NCBI GenBank assembly: GCA_903970565.1 | Contig: CAJCJE010000713.1 | Location: forward strand, 1-5,598 | Source: Candidatus Melainabacteria bacterium | Lineage (GTDB): Bacteria; Actinomycetota; Actinomycetes; Mycobacteriales; Pseudonocardiaceae | Length of the DNA stretch: 5,598 nt | Direction of reading: 5' to 3' | Shown: in pieces, positions 1-4,650 of the stretch | Numbering within the stretch: the first letter of the stretch is position 1 | Layout: each line of letters starts with the position of its first letter | The notes under the pieces: model-generated | Databases searched by the model: none | What the model was told of the DNA's origin: nothing | The model's input: only the letters and a program-made list of their open reading frames with translations | Made by a program: the position numbers and the translations under genes

Positions 1-311
1 TGGTCGTTCGGCACCCGGCGGTGCGCGGCCGTAGTACCTTTGCCTGCGATCTTCGCTCGCTCGGTCGAGGCCTCGGTCTTGGTGGCGAACCCGCCGCGCC
101 GGACGCGACGCCGGGTCAGGCCGCTACCGGGGATCGGCGCCGCGTCGACCTGGAACCACCACGACCCGTGCCCGCGGTCCGCGAGCTTCGGACACTCGGT
201 GCCCAGCTCGCGCCGCTTTGGTTTCCCCCGCGCGTTCAGGACCGGCTCACCGTTCTCGTCGCGCGCGACCTCGGTGCAGCCGCACCGCTTGAACACGCCC
301 TTGTCAGCCAT
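1..311 (-). CDS. int: Site-specific tyrosine integrase, N-terminal part (cut by left edge)
   Basis: The leftward frame from ATG at 311 stays open to the window edge (103 full codons). The N-terminus reads MADKGVFKRCGCTEV, followed by a KPKRRELGTECP segment (around residues 30-41), GSWWFQVD (49-56) and RRRVRRGGFATKTEA (67-81). I recognise this as the N-terminal arm-binding region of actinobacterial phage/ICE integrases: Cys-containing start, a WWFQV beta strand, then a basic RRVRRGGF strand and a helix. The core-binding and catalytic domains (R...HxxR...Y) lie beyond the edge, so recombinase activity is inferred from the family, not seen. The enzyme would cut and join attP/attB for integration and, with an excisionase, excision. 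The start overlaps the end of the upstream regulator by 8 nt (304-311), so the two genes are probably translationally coupled on one leftward mRNA. No frameshift or stop is seen in the visible part. Confidence 0.88.
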   Translation of the reverse strand, partial: MADKGVFKRCGCTEVARDENGEPVLNARGKPKRRELGTECPKLADRGHGSWWFQVDAAPIPGSGLTRRRVRRGGFATKTEASTERAKIAGKGTTAAHRRVPND

Positions 312-1044
312 CGGCTTGCACCCCGCTACTCGTTCCAGGCACGACCTGTTCCGGGTGGTCCAACAGCCTCAGCTCACTCAGTCGCCCAAGCAGTTCCGGC
401 GATACCACCGGCGATACCACGCCTGCCTCGATCATTGTGTTGAGCGCTCCCGCGATCTGTCGGAGAGAGGCGTCCACTGCGGCACGCGCCTGGGTGAGGG
501 CTTCTCGCTCGGCGTCGCCGGTACCGGTTTCAGTCAAGCGTCGCTCGGCCATCGCTACCGCTGTCTCGGCGTCTCGTAGGGCACTTGCAGCCTGGTCAAA
601 CCGTTCGTACAGGTCGATTGGAATCCGCGCCCGGTGCCAGACCTGAATCTGGCCAGGTTCCGACGGGATGGAACCCGGCAGGACTGCCATGCCCTCCGGT
701 CGAGGCAACTCCCCGAAGATCCAGCGCATCGCCAACAGTGGCTGAGTAACCAGGTTCGGGGTCACCTGGAATTCCTGCTCATCACCAACCGGGACAAACA
801 GCGTGATCGGTGGAACGCCGAGCACATAGGCCAAGACCAGCACCTCATCGATGCTGACGATCCCGCGCTTGCCGCGCTCCAGGTTGGCGATGATCTCACG
901 GTTCCACTTCTCCAGGCCGGCCTGTTGGCAACGCTCTGCCAGCTCCCGCGCGCTCCAGCCGCGCCACTGGCGGTACTGGCGCACGCGGTTCGCTACGACC
1001 TGGACTGGTCCGAGTGGTGGTGTTTGCGTCACAGGAACACACAT
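304..1044 (-). CDS. XRE-family helix-turn-helix transcriptional regulator (candidate element repressor)
   Basis: 246 residues from ATG at 1044. I prefer this start because AGGG sits 5 nt upstream (on the minus strand) and a promoter candidate ends just before it; a TTG at 1062 in the same frame would add 6 residues but has no ribosome binding site. Residues about 17-83 form an XRE/Cro-type domain: NRVRQYRQWRGWSARELAERC, then EIIANLERGKRG and SIDEVLVLAYVLGVPPITLFVP. Residues about 145-205 are strongly helical, with heptad-like Ala/Leu spacing (DLYERFDQAASALRDAETA onward), suggesting a dimerising coiled coil. The protein ends with a small VVSPVVSP repeat. It is transcribed away from an excisionase-like gene and overlaps the integrase start. 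By analogy with C1/Stl-type switches it would repress the divergent promoters at 1068-1123. The HTH is clear; the repressor role and operator are inferred. Confidence 0.88.
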   Translation of the reverse strand: MCVPVTQTPPLGPVQVVANRVRQYRQWRGWSARELAERCQQAGLEKWNREIIANLERGKRGIVSIDEVLVLAYVLGVPPITLFVPVGDEQEFQVTPNLVTQPLLAMRWIFGELPRPEGMAVLPGSIPSEPGQIQVWHRARIPIDLYERFDQAASALRDAETAVAMAERRLTETGTGDAEREALTQARAAVDASLRQIAGALNTMIEAGVVSPVVSPELLGRLSELRLLDHPEQVVPGTSSGVQADG

Positions 1045-1067
1045 TACGGCCCTGGTTGACAAGAGGC

Positions 1068-1095
1068 AACCTATGAGCGCAAACTCCAGATTGAA
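1068..1095 (-). promoter_or_regulatory. Candidate leftward promoter of the regulator-integrase operon
   Basis: Read on the minus strand, TTCAAT (1095-1090) and TAGGTT (1073-1068) are 16 nt apart. TAGGTT fits the TAGNNT -10 form frequent in actinobacteria. Transcription would begin near 1061, giving a leader of about 17 nt to ATG 1044, with AGGG just before the start. The -35 is a weak match, so this is a motif-based call only. Confidence 0.42.
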
Positions 1096-1117
1096 CCTCA
1101 GGAACTCAAGCTAGGTT
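1091..1117 (+). promoter_or_regulatory. Candidate rightward promoter of the excisionase/replication operon
   Basis: TTGAAC (1091-1096) and TAGGTT (1112-1117) lie 15 nt apart, a short spacer, about 30 nt ahead of the excisionase-like start at 1150. The -35 overlaps the -35 of the leftward candidate, so the two promoters would be back to back and could be controlled together by one bound repressor. This is a motif match only; CAATAT at 1128-1133 is an alternative -10. Confidence 0.38.
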
Positions 1118-1123
1118 CTTGAG
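1093..1123. promoter_or_regulatory. Overlapping inverted repeats, candidate operator for the XRE regulator
   Basis: Two perfect 6-bp inverted repeats interlock. One is GAACCT (1093-1098) with AGGTTC (1113-1118), 14 nt between. The other is CTCAAG (1105-1110) with CTTGAG (1118-1123), 7 nt between. The first pair covers both the -35 and -10 of the rightward promoter candidate. A further AACCT half-site at 1069-1073 lies on the leftward -10. XRE regulators normally bind such dyads in the divergent region next to their own gene, so an operator is likely, but which dyad is used cannot be told from sequence. Confidence 0.5.
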
Positions 1124-1149
1124 ACACAATATGCGACTGGAGATACGGC

Positions 1150-1392
1150 ATGGGTAAGCGCGTGTGGACGGAGAAGGAGATTCGCGCGCAGGGCGTTCGG
1201 ATGGAAGGGCTCGACGCCATGCAGGCGGCCTTCGGGGTCAGTCGAACCAGGGCATACGAACTGCTCCGTTCGACTGAAGACGGCGAAGACCTGGGTTTCC
1301 GTGTCCTGCGTATCGGCAGGAAGTACGTGGTTCCGACCGCCGATGTGCTGGCGTTCCTCGGCATCGGGGAGGTGGCCCGTGCATCCACCTGA
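1150..1392 (+). CDS. Excisionase/AlpA-like winged helix-turn-helix DNA-binding protein
   Basis: 80 residues from ATG at 1150, with GGAG at 1139-1142 giving a 7-nt spacer. The N-terminus (GKRVWTEKEIRAQGVRME) precedes a helix-turn-helix, residues about 20-40: LDAMQAAFGVSRTRAYELLR. After a loop (STEDGEDLGF) comes a wing, RVLRIGRKYVVPTADVLAFLGI (about residues 50-72). The pattern 'helix, GVSRTRAYELL, wing with RIGRKYVVPTADVLAFL' is that of small excisionase/helix-turn-helix_17 proteins encoded near integrases. It is divergent from the regulator-integrase pair and is the first gene of the rightward block. It could act as a recombination directionality factor, as an AlpA-like activator of the rightward genes, or both; sequence cannot separate these. 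A second, different protein of the same fold is at 4222-4632. Confidence 0.78.
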   Translation: MGKRVWTEKEIRAQGVRMEGLDAMQAAFGVSRTRAYELLRSTEDGEDLGFRVLRIGRKYVVPTADVLAFLGIGEVARAST

Positions 1393-1400
1393 CAGCGAAA

Positions 1401-1432
1401 ACGGGGTCCGGGTCGATATTCCGGAACCCCGT
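1401..1432 (+). terminator. Strong hairpin after the excisionase-like gene (terminator or attenuator candidate)
   Basis: ACGGGGTCCGG (1401-1411) pairs with CCGGAACCCCGT (1421-1432) across a 9-nt loop: 11 base pairs with one bulged A at 1425. It starts 8 nt after the excisionase-like stop codon. There is no U-run after it, so it is not a classical intrinsic terminator; U-tract-poor hairpins are proposed terminators in actinobacteria. It could instead be a partial terminator or processing site between the excisionase and the ATPase operon, or a protein-binding site. Confidence 0.45.
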
Positions 1433-1491
1433 CAACCCTTGAATGATCAGGTAGCCGCCACGCTCACCTCCCCGAATAGTAGCCCATCCGA

Positions 1492-1515
1492 CCGTCAAGG
1501 TCATGGGGTTGACGG
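1492..1515. repeat. Inverted repeat CCGTCAA / TTGACGG
   Basis: CCGTCAA (1492-1498) and TTGACGG (1509-1515) are perfect inverted copies with a 10-nt loop. Further hexamers of the same kind lie at 1430-1435 (CGTCAA) and 1518-1523 (TTGACG). It could be a protein-binding site upstream of the ATPase operon. The TTGACG copies also resemble -35 boxes, but I found no convincing -10 at the correct distance. Confidence 0.4.
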
Positions 1516-1594
1516 CTTTGACGTCGGGGGGTGGCGACGTTGTCTCACACCGCGCCGCCGGCTCAAGAGGCAGCCGTGGACCGGCGGACCGCAG

Positions 1595-1705
1595 ATGTCG
1601 GTCGAGTCGGCGATGTCGGCCTGGCGACATCTTCAAGCCGCAGGGCTCATGTCCGAACTGGTCGCGGAGACCCTGCTTGAGCACGTTGTGAAAGAGGACG
1701 CGTGA
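1595..1705 (+). CDS. Small hypothetical protein translationally coupled to the ATPase
   Basis: 36 residues from ATG at 1595: MSVESAMSAWRHLQAAGLMS then ELVAETLLEHVVKEDA. It reads as one or two amphipathic helices. The stop TGA (1703-1705) overlaps the GTG start of the ATPase in the four bases GTGA, the same junction type used by the genes downstream; this is the main reason to accept it. A weak GGCGGA lies at 1583-1588, 6 nt before the start. The frame is open far upstream, so a longer form (for example from TTG 1439) is possible. I do not recognise a family. It may only serve to load ribosomes for the ATPase. Confidence 0.5.
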   Translation: MSVESAMSAWRHLQAAGLMSELVAETLLEHVVKEDA

Positions 1706-3078
1706 CCGACGTGCTCAACGGTGTCCAGCTGGCCGTCGAGGACAGCCACGATGAACGGCAGGTGCTGGCCGGGTTGCTCGCCAACCCGGCCAAGGTCGTT
1801 GACGTTGGTGCAGTCCTGACGCCTGACCTGTTCGGGCGCGAGCGCTACGGGCAACTGTTTGCGCTGATCACGCGTCTCGCCGGCACCGTCCCCGATGACG
1901 CCCTCGGCTACGCGGTCATCAAGGCTGATCAGCGGTTCCATGCTGACGTGCTCGACCTCGTTTCCGGGGCGCCCCTGGATGTCGGCTACCACGCGGCAGT
2001 CGTCGCGGAGCGCGCCCGCATGCGGCAGCTCGCCACTGCGGCCGAGCAGTTGCAACGCATCGCGAACAGCGGCGCGGCCGGTCCCGACGAGGTCGACCTC
2101 GTCGTCGAGCGGGCACAGGCCGCGATCGACGACATCCGCCGACAAGGCGCACGCGCACGCGCCCTCGACCCATACCCGGAACTTGACTGGTCGCAGGTGT
2201 GGGCCGGCGTGGGCGACGAACCGGACTGGCTGATCGAGCCGCTGCTTGAGCGCGGCCGGCTGTACGCCCTGTGGTCGATCGCCGGCGTCGGCAAGAGCCT
2301 GCTGACCCTGGAGATCGCCGCCGCGCTGGCCACGGGCCGCCCAGTGCTCGGCAACACCGGTCGTGACCCGATCCACGTCCTGTACGTCGACATGGAGAAC
2401 TCGCCCAGCGACCTCGTCGAGCGGCTCTCCGCCTTCGGATACCGGCCCGAACAGCTCGGCCACCTGCATTACCTGTCGTTCCCGTCGCTGCCCGCCCTCG
2501 ACTCGCCAGCCGGCGGTGCGGGCCTGCTCGCCGCCGCAGAGCGGCATCTCGCCGAGGTCGTCGTCATCGACACCGTCTCGCGGATCATCGCCGGCAAGGA
2601 AAACGACTCCGACACCTTCCATCAGCTCTACCGGTGCGCACTCGCCCCGCTGAAAGCCCGTGGCATCACCACCATCCGACTCGACCACGCCGGCAAGGAC
2701 ACCGAGCGCGGCCAGCGTGGGTCCTCGGCGAAGGACTCCGATGTGGACGTCGTCTGGCAGCTCTCGCAGCTGACCGCCGTCGCCTACCGGCTCACGCGCG
2801 GCAAGAGCCGCAACAACCACCATCCCGAGTCCATTGACCTGCAACGCCGGTTCTCGCCGCTACGGCACGAGATCACACGCGAAACCGGACTAGACCCAGC
2901 CGTCGCCGAACTGGTCGAGCACCTCGACCGGCTGGATATCCCGGTCGACCTCAGTCGGCCAAAGACCAAGGAATTGCTCACCGCGAACGGCATCAAGGGC
3001 AGCAACCAGAACCTCCAGTCGGCGATCAATTACAGGCGCAAAACCTGTCCCGGACAGGCCGAAGGGGAACGATCATGA
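1702..3078 (+). CDS. DnaB-N domain / RepA-like hexameric helicase-type ATPase (replication protein)
   Basis: 458 residues from GTG at 1702, with AAGAGGA at 1692-1698. Residues about 15-125 resemble the DnaB N-terminal domain (DERQVLAGLLANP, then LTPDLFGRERYGQLFALI). After a helical linker (about 130-155) comes a RecA-fold ATPase of the AAA_25/RepA type. Walker A is at 192-199 (SIAGVGKS, with Ser where the first Gly is usual). YVDMENSP is at 228-235, and Walker B is VVVID at 286-290. A conserved LDHAGKD...RGSSAK...DVDVVWQLS stretch spans 327-356. The last 45 residues (SRPKTKELLTANGIKGSNQNLQSAINYRR) look like a winged helix that could bind DNA. There is no primase or Zn-finger domain. Proteins of this class unwind or load at plasmid and phage origins; a role in replicating the excised element is inferred. 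The repeat cluster at 3044-3214 begins inside its last codons, a typical place for an origin. Its end overlaps the next gene by ATGA. Confidence 0.85.
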   Translation: MTDVLNGVQLAVEDSHDERQVLAGLLANPAKVVDVGAVLTPDLFGRERYGQLFALITRLAGTVPDDALGYAVIKADQRFHADVLDLVSGAPLDVGYHAAVVAERARMRQLATAAEQLQRIANSGAAGPDEVDLVVERAQAAIDDIRRQGARARALDPYPELDWSQVWAGVGDEPDWLIEPLLERGRLYALWSIAGVGKSLLTLEIAAALATGRPVLGNTGRDPIHVLYVDMENSPSDLVERLSAFGYRPEQLGHLHYLSFPSLPALDSPAGGAGLLAAAERHLAEVVVIDTVSRIIAGKENDSDTFHQLYRCALAPLKARGITTIRLDHAGKDTERGQRGSSAKDSDVDVVWQLSQLTAVAYRLTRGKSRNNHHPESIDLQRRFSPLRHEITRETGLDPAVAELVEHLDRLDIPVDLSRPKTKELLTANGIKGSNQNLQSAINYRRKTCPGQAEGERS

Positions 3079-3374
3079 AGCGCCCTGTCCCCAAGATCAG
3101 GACAGAACCCCAATCTGCGCAGGTCAACCCTGTCCTGGACAACCCCCGGACAACTGGACAACCCCCATTGGCTGACCCTGTCCCCAATCTCCCCCCACGG
3201 GAGTGGGGACAGGGCGGCCAGGGGCGCCTCGCGGACCTCATTGAGGAGCGCCGGCAGGCAGCCGCCGAGCGGAAGCGGGAGCGGGAAGAACTCGCCGTCG
3301 CACGACAGCACGGACTCGAAGCCCGCAAGCGCGCCAAGCTCCGCCACCTTCAAGGCAGGAAGGACCCTGAATGA
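3075..3374 (+). CDS. Hypothetical protein: Pro-rich N-terminus over the repeat cluster, charged helical C-terminus
   Basis: 99 residues from ATG at 3075, with AAGGGG at 3062-3067. It overlaps the ATPase stop by ATGA. Residues 1-46 are proline-rich and probably disordered (RPVPKIRTEP, NPVLDNPRTTGQPP, DPVPNLPP); this is exactly where the TGTCC/GGACA repeats lie. Residues 49-99 are a highly charged helix or coiled coil: RLADLIEERRQAAAERKRER, then EELAVARQHGLEARKRAKLR. No family is recognised. The contrast between the two halves suggests the first part is shaped by DNA-level constraint and the second by protein function. The stop overlaps the next gene by ATGA. Confidence 0.72.
   Translation: MKRPVPKIRTEPQSAQVNPVLDNPRTTGQPPLADPVPNLPPREWGQGGQGRLADLIEERRQAAAERKREREELAVARQHGLEARKRAKLRHLQGRKDPE
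3135..3166 (+). repeat. 13-bp direct repeat CTGGACAACCCCC
   Basis: Two identical copies, 3135-3147 and 3154-3166, are separated by GGACAA, giving a 19-bp period and three GGACAA hexamers in a row. The copies lie in different reading frames of the gene at 3075 (19 is not a multiple of 3), so peptide repetition does not explain them. Confidence 0.7.
3176..3214 (+). repeat. Long stem-loop at the right end of the repeat cluster
   Basis: CCCTGTCCCC (3176-3185) and GGGGACAGGG (3205-3214) are a perfect 10-bp inverted repeat. Inside it, CTCCC (3189-3193) pairs with GGGAG (3199-3203) around a 5-nt loop, so the whole folds as 15 base pairs with a small internal loop (AAT against T). There is no following T-run and it lies inside an open gene, so a terminator is less likely than an origin structure, a nicking or priming site, or a protein-binding dyad. 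Confidence 0.6.
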
Positions 3375-3553
3375 ACCAGCGAGAAGCCCGTCGACCTCAT
3401 GGAAGCTTCGCGCGCGTCATGGACCCCATGGCAGGCCGGTCGTGGCACAGCACGAACCGTGCGATTGAGCATCCGATGGTGGCGTCAAGGCAGCAGTTCA
3501 AGCCCGGTGCGGTTCCCGTTCGGTGCCGGTTGACGCCGGACGGTGTGGCATGA
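3371..3553 (+). CDS. Small hypothetical protein
   Basis: 60 residues from ATG at 3371, preceded by a strong ribosome binding site GGAAGGA (3358-3364, 6-nt spacer). It overlaps the upstream stop by ATGA and its own stop overlaps the next start by ATGA. The protein is basic and contains several Met, Arg and His residues (FARVMDPMAGRSWHSTNRAI), with no domain I recognise. Base use in the third codon position is less GC-rich than in the ATPase. Support comes from the ribosome binding site and the coupled ends rather than from homology. Confidence 0.6.
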   Translation: MNQREARRPHGSFARVMDPMAGRSWHSTNRAIEHPMVASRQQFKPGAVPVRCRLTPDGVA

Positions 3554-3562
3554 CGCCGGACG
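3531..3562 (+). repeat. 12-bp direct repeat TGACGCCGGACG at a gene junction
   Basis: Identical 12-mers at 3531-3542 and 3551-3562, 20 bp apart, flank the ATGA junction between two small genes. The copy distance is not a multiple of three. It could be the trace of a small duplication that created the start region of the downstream gene. Confidence 0.5.
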
Positions 3563-3750
3563 AGGTCGAGGCTGACGCCCGACGCACCATCAAGCTCGCC
3601 GACGACAGCATCCGTGCGTTCCGGGCTGTGCTGCCTTACGTACGCGGCCGGCAGCGGGCGATCCTGACCAAGGGCCTCGGCGATGCGCAGGCCGCCCGCA
3701 AGGCGGCATTGAGGCGCCTGACCCTGCTCGGCCGAGGTGGTCAGTCGTGA
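3550..3750 (+). CDS. Small hypothetical helical protein
   Basis: 66 residues from ATG at 3550 (MTPDEVEADARRTIKLADDS). An in-frame GTG at 3523 would add nine residues, but it lacks a ribosome binding site, and ATG 3550 fits the ATGA coupling used throughout the operon. The protein is Arg/Ala-rich and predicted helical (AFRAVLPYVRGRQRAILTKG, then QAARKAALRRL), basic at the C-terminus. It could bind nucleic acid or another protein; I recognise no family. Its stop overlaps the next start as GTGA. Confidence 0.68.
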   Translation: MTPDEVEADARRTIKLADDSIRAFRAVLPYVRGRQRAILTKGLGDAQAARKAALRRLTLLGRGGQS

Positions 3751-4004
3751 TCATCGCGGATCGGGGGAGCTGGAACGCCGAGGCTATGACTGCCGCGGCC
3801 GAGTTGCTGACGGCCTCCGTCCACGGTGTCGATGTCGACGTACAGGAGATCGTGGCTGGTATCGACGCGACCGAGTTGGCAGTGTGCCTGGCGTTCGTCG
3901 GCGGCCAAGCATTCATCTCGTTGCCAGGCGGTGCATCGGTGCTGGCATCACTGGCGGCAGTCATTGCCGGCGCGGTGGCCGAAGCCGAAGGCGGTGCGCC
4001 GTGA
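3747..4004 (+). CDS. Small hypothetical protein
   Basis: 85 residues from GTG at 3747, with a strong ribosome binding site GAGGTGG (3734-3740, 6-nt spacer) and a GTGA overlap with the gene before. The protein is acidic and rich in Ala and Val. It has two hydrophobic stretches, TELAVCLAFVGGQAFISL (about residues 42-59) and ASVLASLAAVIAGAVA (about 63-78). Neither is a convincing membrane span; amphipathic packing helices of a small soluble protein seem as likely. Function is unknown. The stop overlaps the next start as GTGA. Confidence 0.66.
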   Translation: MIIADRGSWNAEAMTAAAELLTASVHGVDVDVQEIVAGIDATELAVCLAFVGGQAFISLPGGASVLASLAAVIAGAVAEAEGGAP

Positions 4005-4225
4005 TCGTGATTCCGCTCCACAGCGAGCTACTCACCGAGTTGATAGCGATGTCGCCCTGCCAGGATTGCGATTCCGGGCTGGCGTTGGCCGCCGACAGGG
4101 TCGACCAGAATGGCGTGGTCGTGCCGTCTGGTGTCGTCGTGACCCATTCCAGCGACTCATGCCCTGCGCTCGGCGCGATCCCGCTCGGCGTCACGTACTT
4201 CGTGTTCCCGGACGGCCAGCGATGA
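4001..4225 (+). CDS. Small Cys-containing hypothetical protein
   Basis: 74 residues from GTG at 4001, with AAGGCGG at 3988-3994. It overlaps its neighbours by GTGA upstream and ATGA downstream. It begins with a short helix (IPLHSELLTELIAM) and then CQDC, a beta-rich middle (NGVVVPSGVVVTHSSDSC) and FVFPDGQR. The CxxC plus a later His and Cys could coordinate a metal, but four ligands in a standard zinc-ribbon spacing are not obvious. Function is unknown. Confidence 0.62.
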   Translation: MIVIPLHSELLTELIAMSPCQDCDSGLALAADRVDQNGVVVPSGVVVTHSSDSCPALGAIPLGVTYFVFPDGQR

Positions 4226-4632
4226 TCACGCCGTCGGGAGATGTGGTGTTCTCGCCGAGGGATGCCGCGTTCTTGTTGCGGTATGCGCGGGCGGGCATGG
4301 TCGAACTGGATCGCCGCAACGGCGGGGCACCACGCGAGGCGGTGCGCTTGGTGGGGGAGCTGGAGCAAGCCGCGCAGGTTCCGCATCGTCTGCCCACTTC
4401 AGACAGTGGTTCCGGAACTCAACCGGTTCCGCGCTTGGGAAATCCGGCATCGTCGGCGGCGACCGAACAACAATGGTTGTCGATCGCAGAGGCCGCGGAA
4501 CTGGCCGGATGCTCTACCAGCTACATGAGGCGCTTGTGTCGCAAAGGGAACGTTGTCGCGAGACGTTCCGCGGTAAAGGGCGCGTGGCAGGTGGACGTGA
4601 TGGTGTTCCTGGCGCGATTGGACAGCCCCTGA
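4222..4632 (+). CDS. Second excisionase-like helix-turn-helix DNA-binding protein
   Basis: 136 residues from ATG at 4222, chosen for the ATGA overlap; the same frame is open further upstream, but that part is occupied by other genes. Residues 1-50 are an N-terminal helical domain (FSPRDAAFLLRYARAGMVEL). Residues 54-82 are a Ser/Pro/Gly-rich linker. Residues about 85-134 form a winged helix-turn-helix of the excisionase/MerR-like (helix-turn-helix_17) type: WLSIAEAAELAGCSTSYMRR, then a basic KGNVVARRSAVKGAWQVDVMVFLARL. This C-terminal half is built like the protein at 1150, but the sequence is clearly different, so it is not a recent duplicate. Proteins of this layout occur in actinobacteriophages and integrative elements. 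It may be a regulator or an accessory recombination or replication factor. Confidence 0.72.
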   Translation: MITPSGDVVFSPRDAAFLLRYARAGMVELDRRNGGAPREAVRLVGELEQAAQVPHRLPTSDSGSGTQPVPRLGNPASSAATEQQWLSIAEAAELAGCSTSYMRRLCRKGNVVARRSAVKGAWQVDVMVFLARLDSP

Positions 4633-4650
4633 CCCAGAGGGGCGCTCACG

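Larger units (their letters stand above)
1393..1594. other. Interval between excisionase-like gene and replication operon, with hairpins
   Basis: About 200 nt with no well-supported gene. It contains a strong hairpin (1401-1432), a second 7-bp inverted repeat and four CGTCAA/TTGACG hexamers: 1430-1435, 1493-1498, 1509-1514 and 1518-1523. The frame of the small gene at 1595 is open through this whole interval, and a TTG at 1439 could extend it to 88 residues, but no ribosome binding site precedes that TTG. I therefore read the interval as mostly non-coding and probably regulatory, with moderate confidence. Confidence 0.45.
3044..3214. repeat. TGTCC/GGACA repeat cluster, candidate iteron origin
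   Basis: Ten copies of TGTCC or its complement GGACA fall within about 170 bp. Forward copies are at 3046, 3086, 3131 and 3179; reverse copies at 3052, 3100, 3137, 3148, 3156 and 3207. By chance fewer than one would be expected. Larger units are CCTGTCC-C-GGACAGG (3044-3058, perfect dyad), CTGTCC/GGACAG (3085-3105, 9-nt gap), TGTCC-T-GGACA (3131-3141), a 12-bp direct repeat CCCTGTCCCCAA (3083-3094 and 3176-3187) and CTGGACAACCCCC twice (3135-3147 and 3154-3166). The cluster spans the end of the ATPase gene and the first third of the next gene. Iterons beside a rep gene are the usual arrangement in plasmids and in PICI-type islands, so a replication origin is the leading inference; an operator or coding repeat is the alternative. 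Confidence 0.6.

Noticed and set aside
396..420. Tandem 12-bp repeat CCGGCGATACCA
   Set aside because: Two adjacent copies encode VVSPVVSP in the regulator tail. It is an ordinary in-frame coding duplication, not a site cluster.
1503..1691. 62-residue plus-strand frame overlapping the small gene before the ATPase
   Set aside because: It is Arg/Ser/Gly-rich, has no coupling to the ATPase start and conflicts with the frame at 1595 that ends in the GTGA overlap. It remains a weak alternative.
1633..2844. 403-residue open frame on the minus strand opposite the ATPase gene
   Set aside because: It is antisense to a gene with clear Walker motifs and shows no domain pattern. Long antisense frames are common in GC-rich coding DNA.
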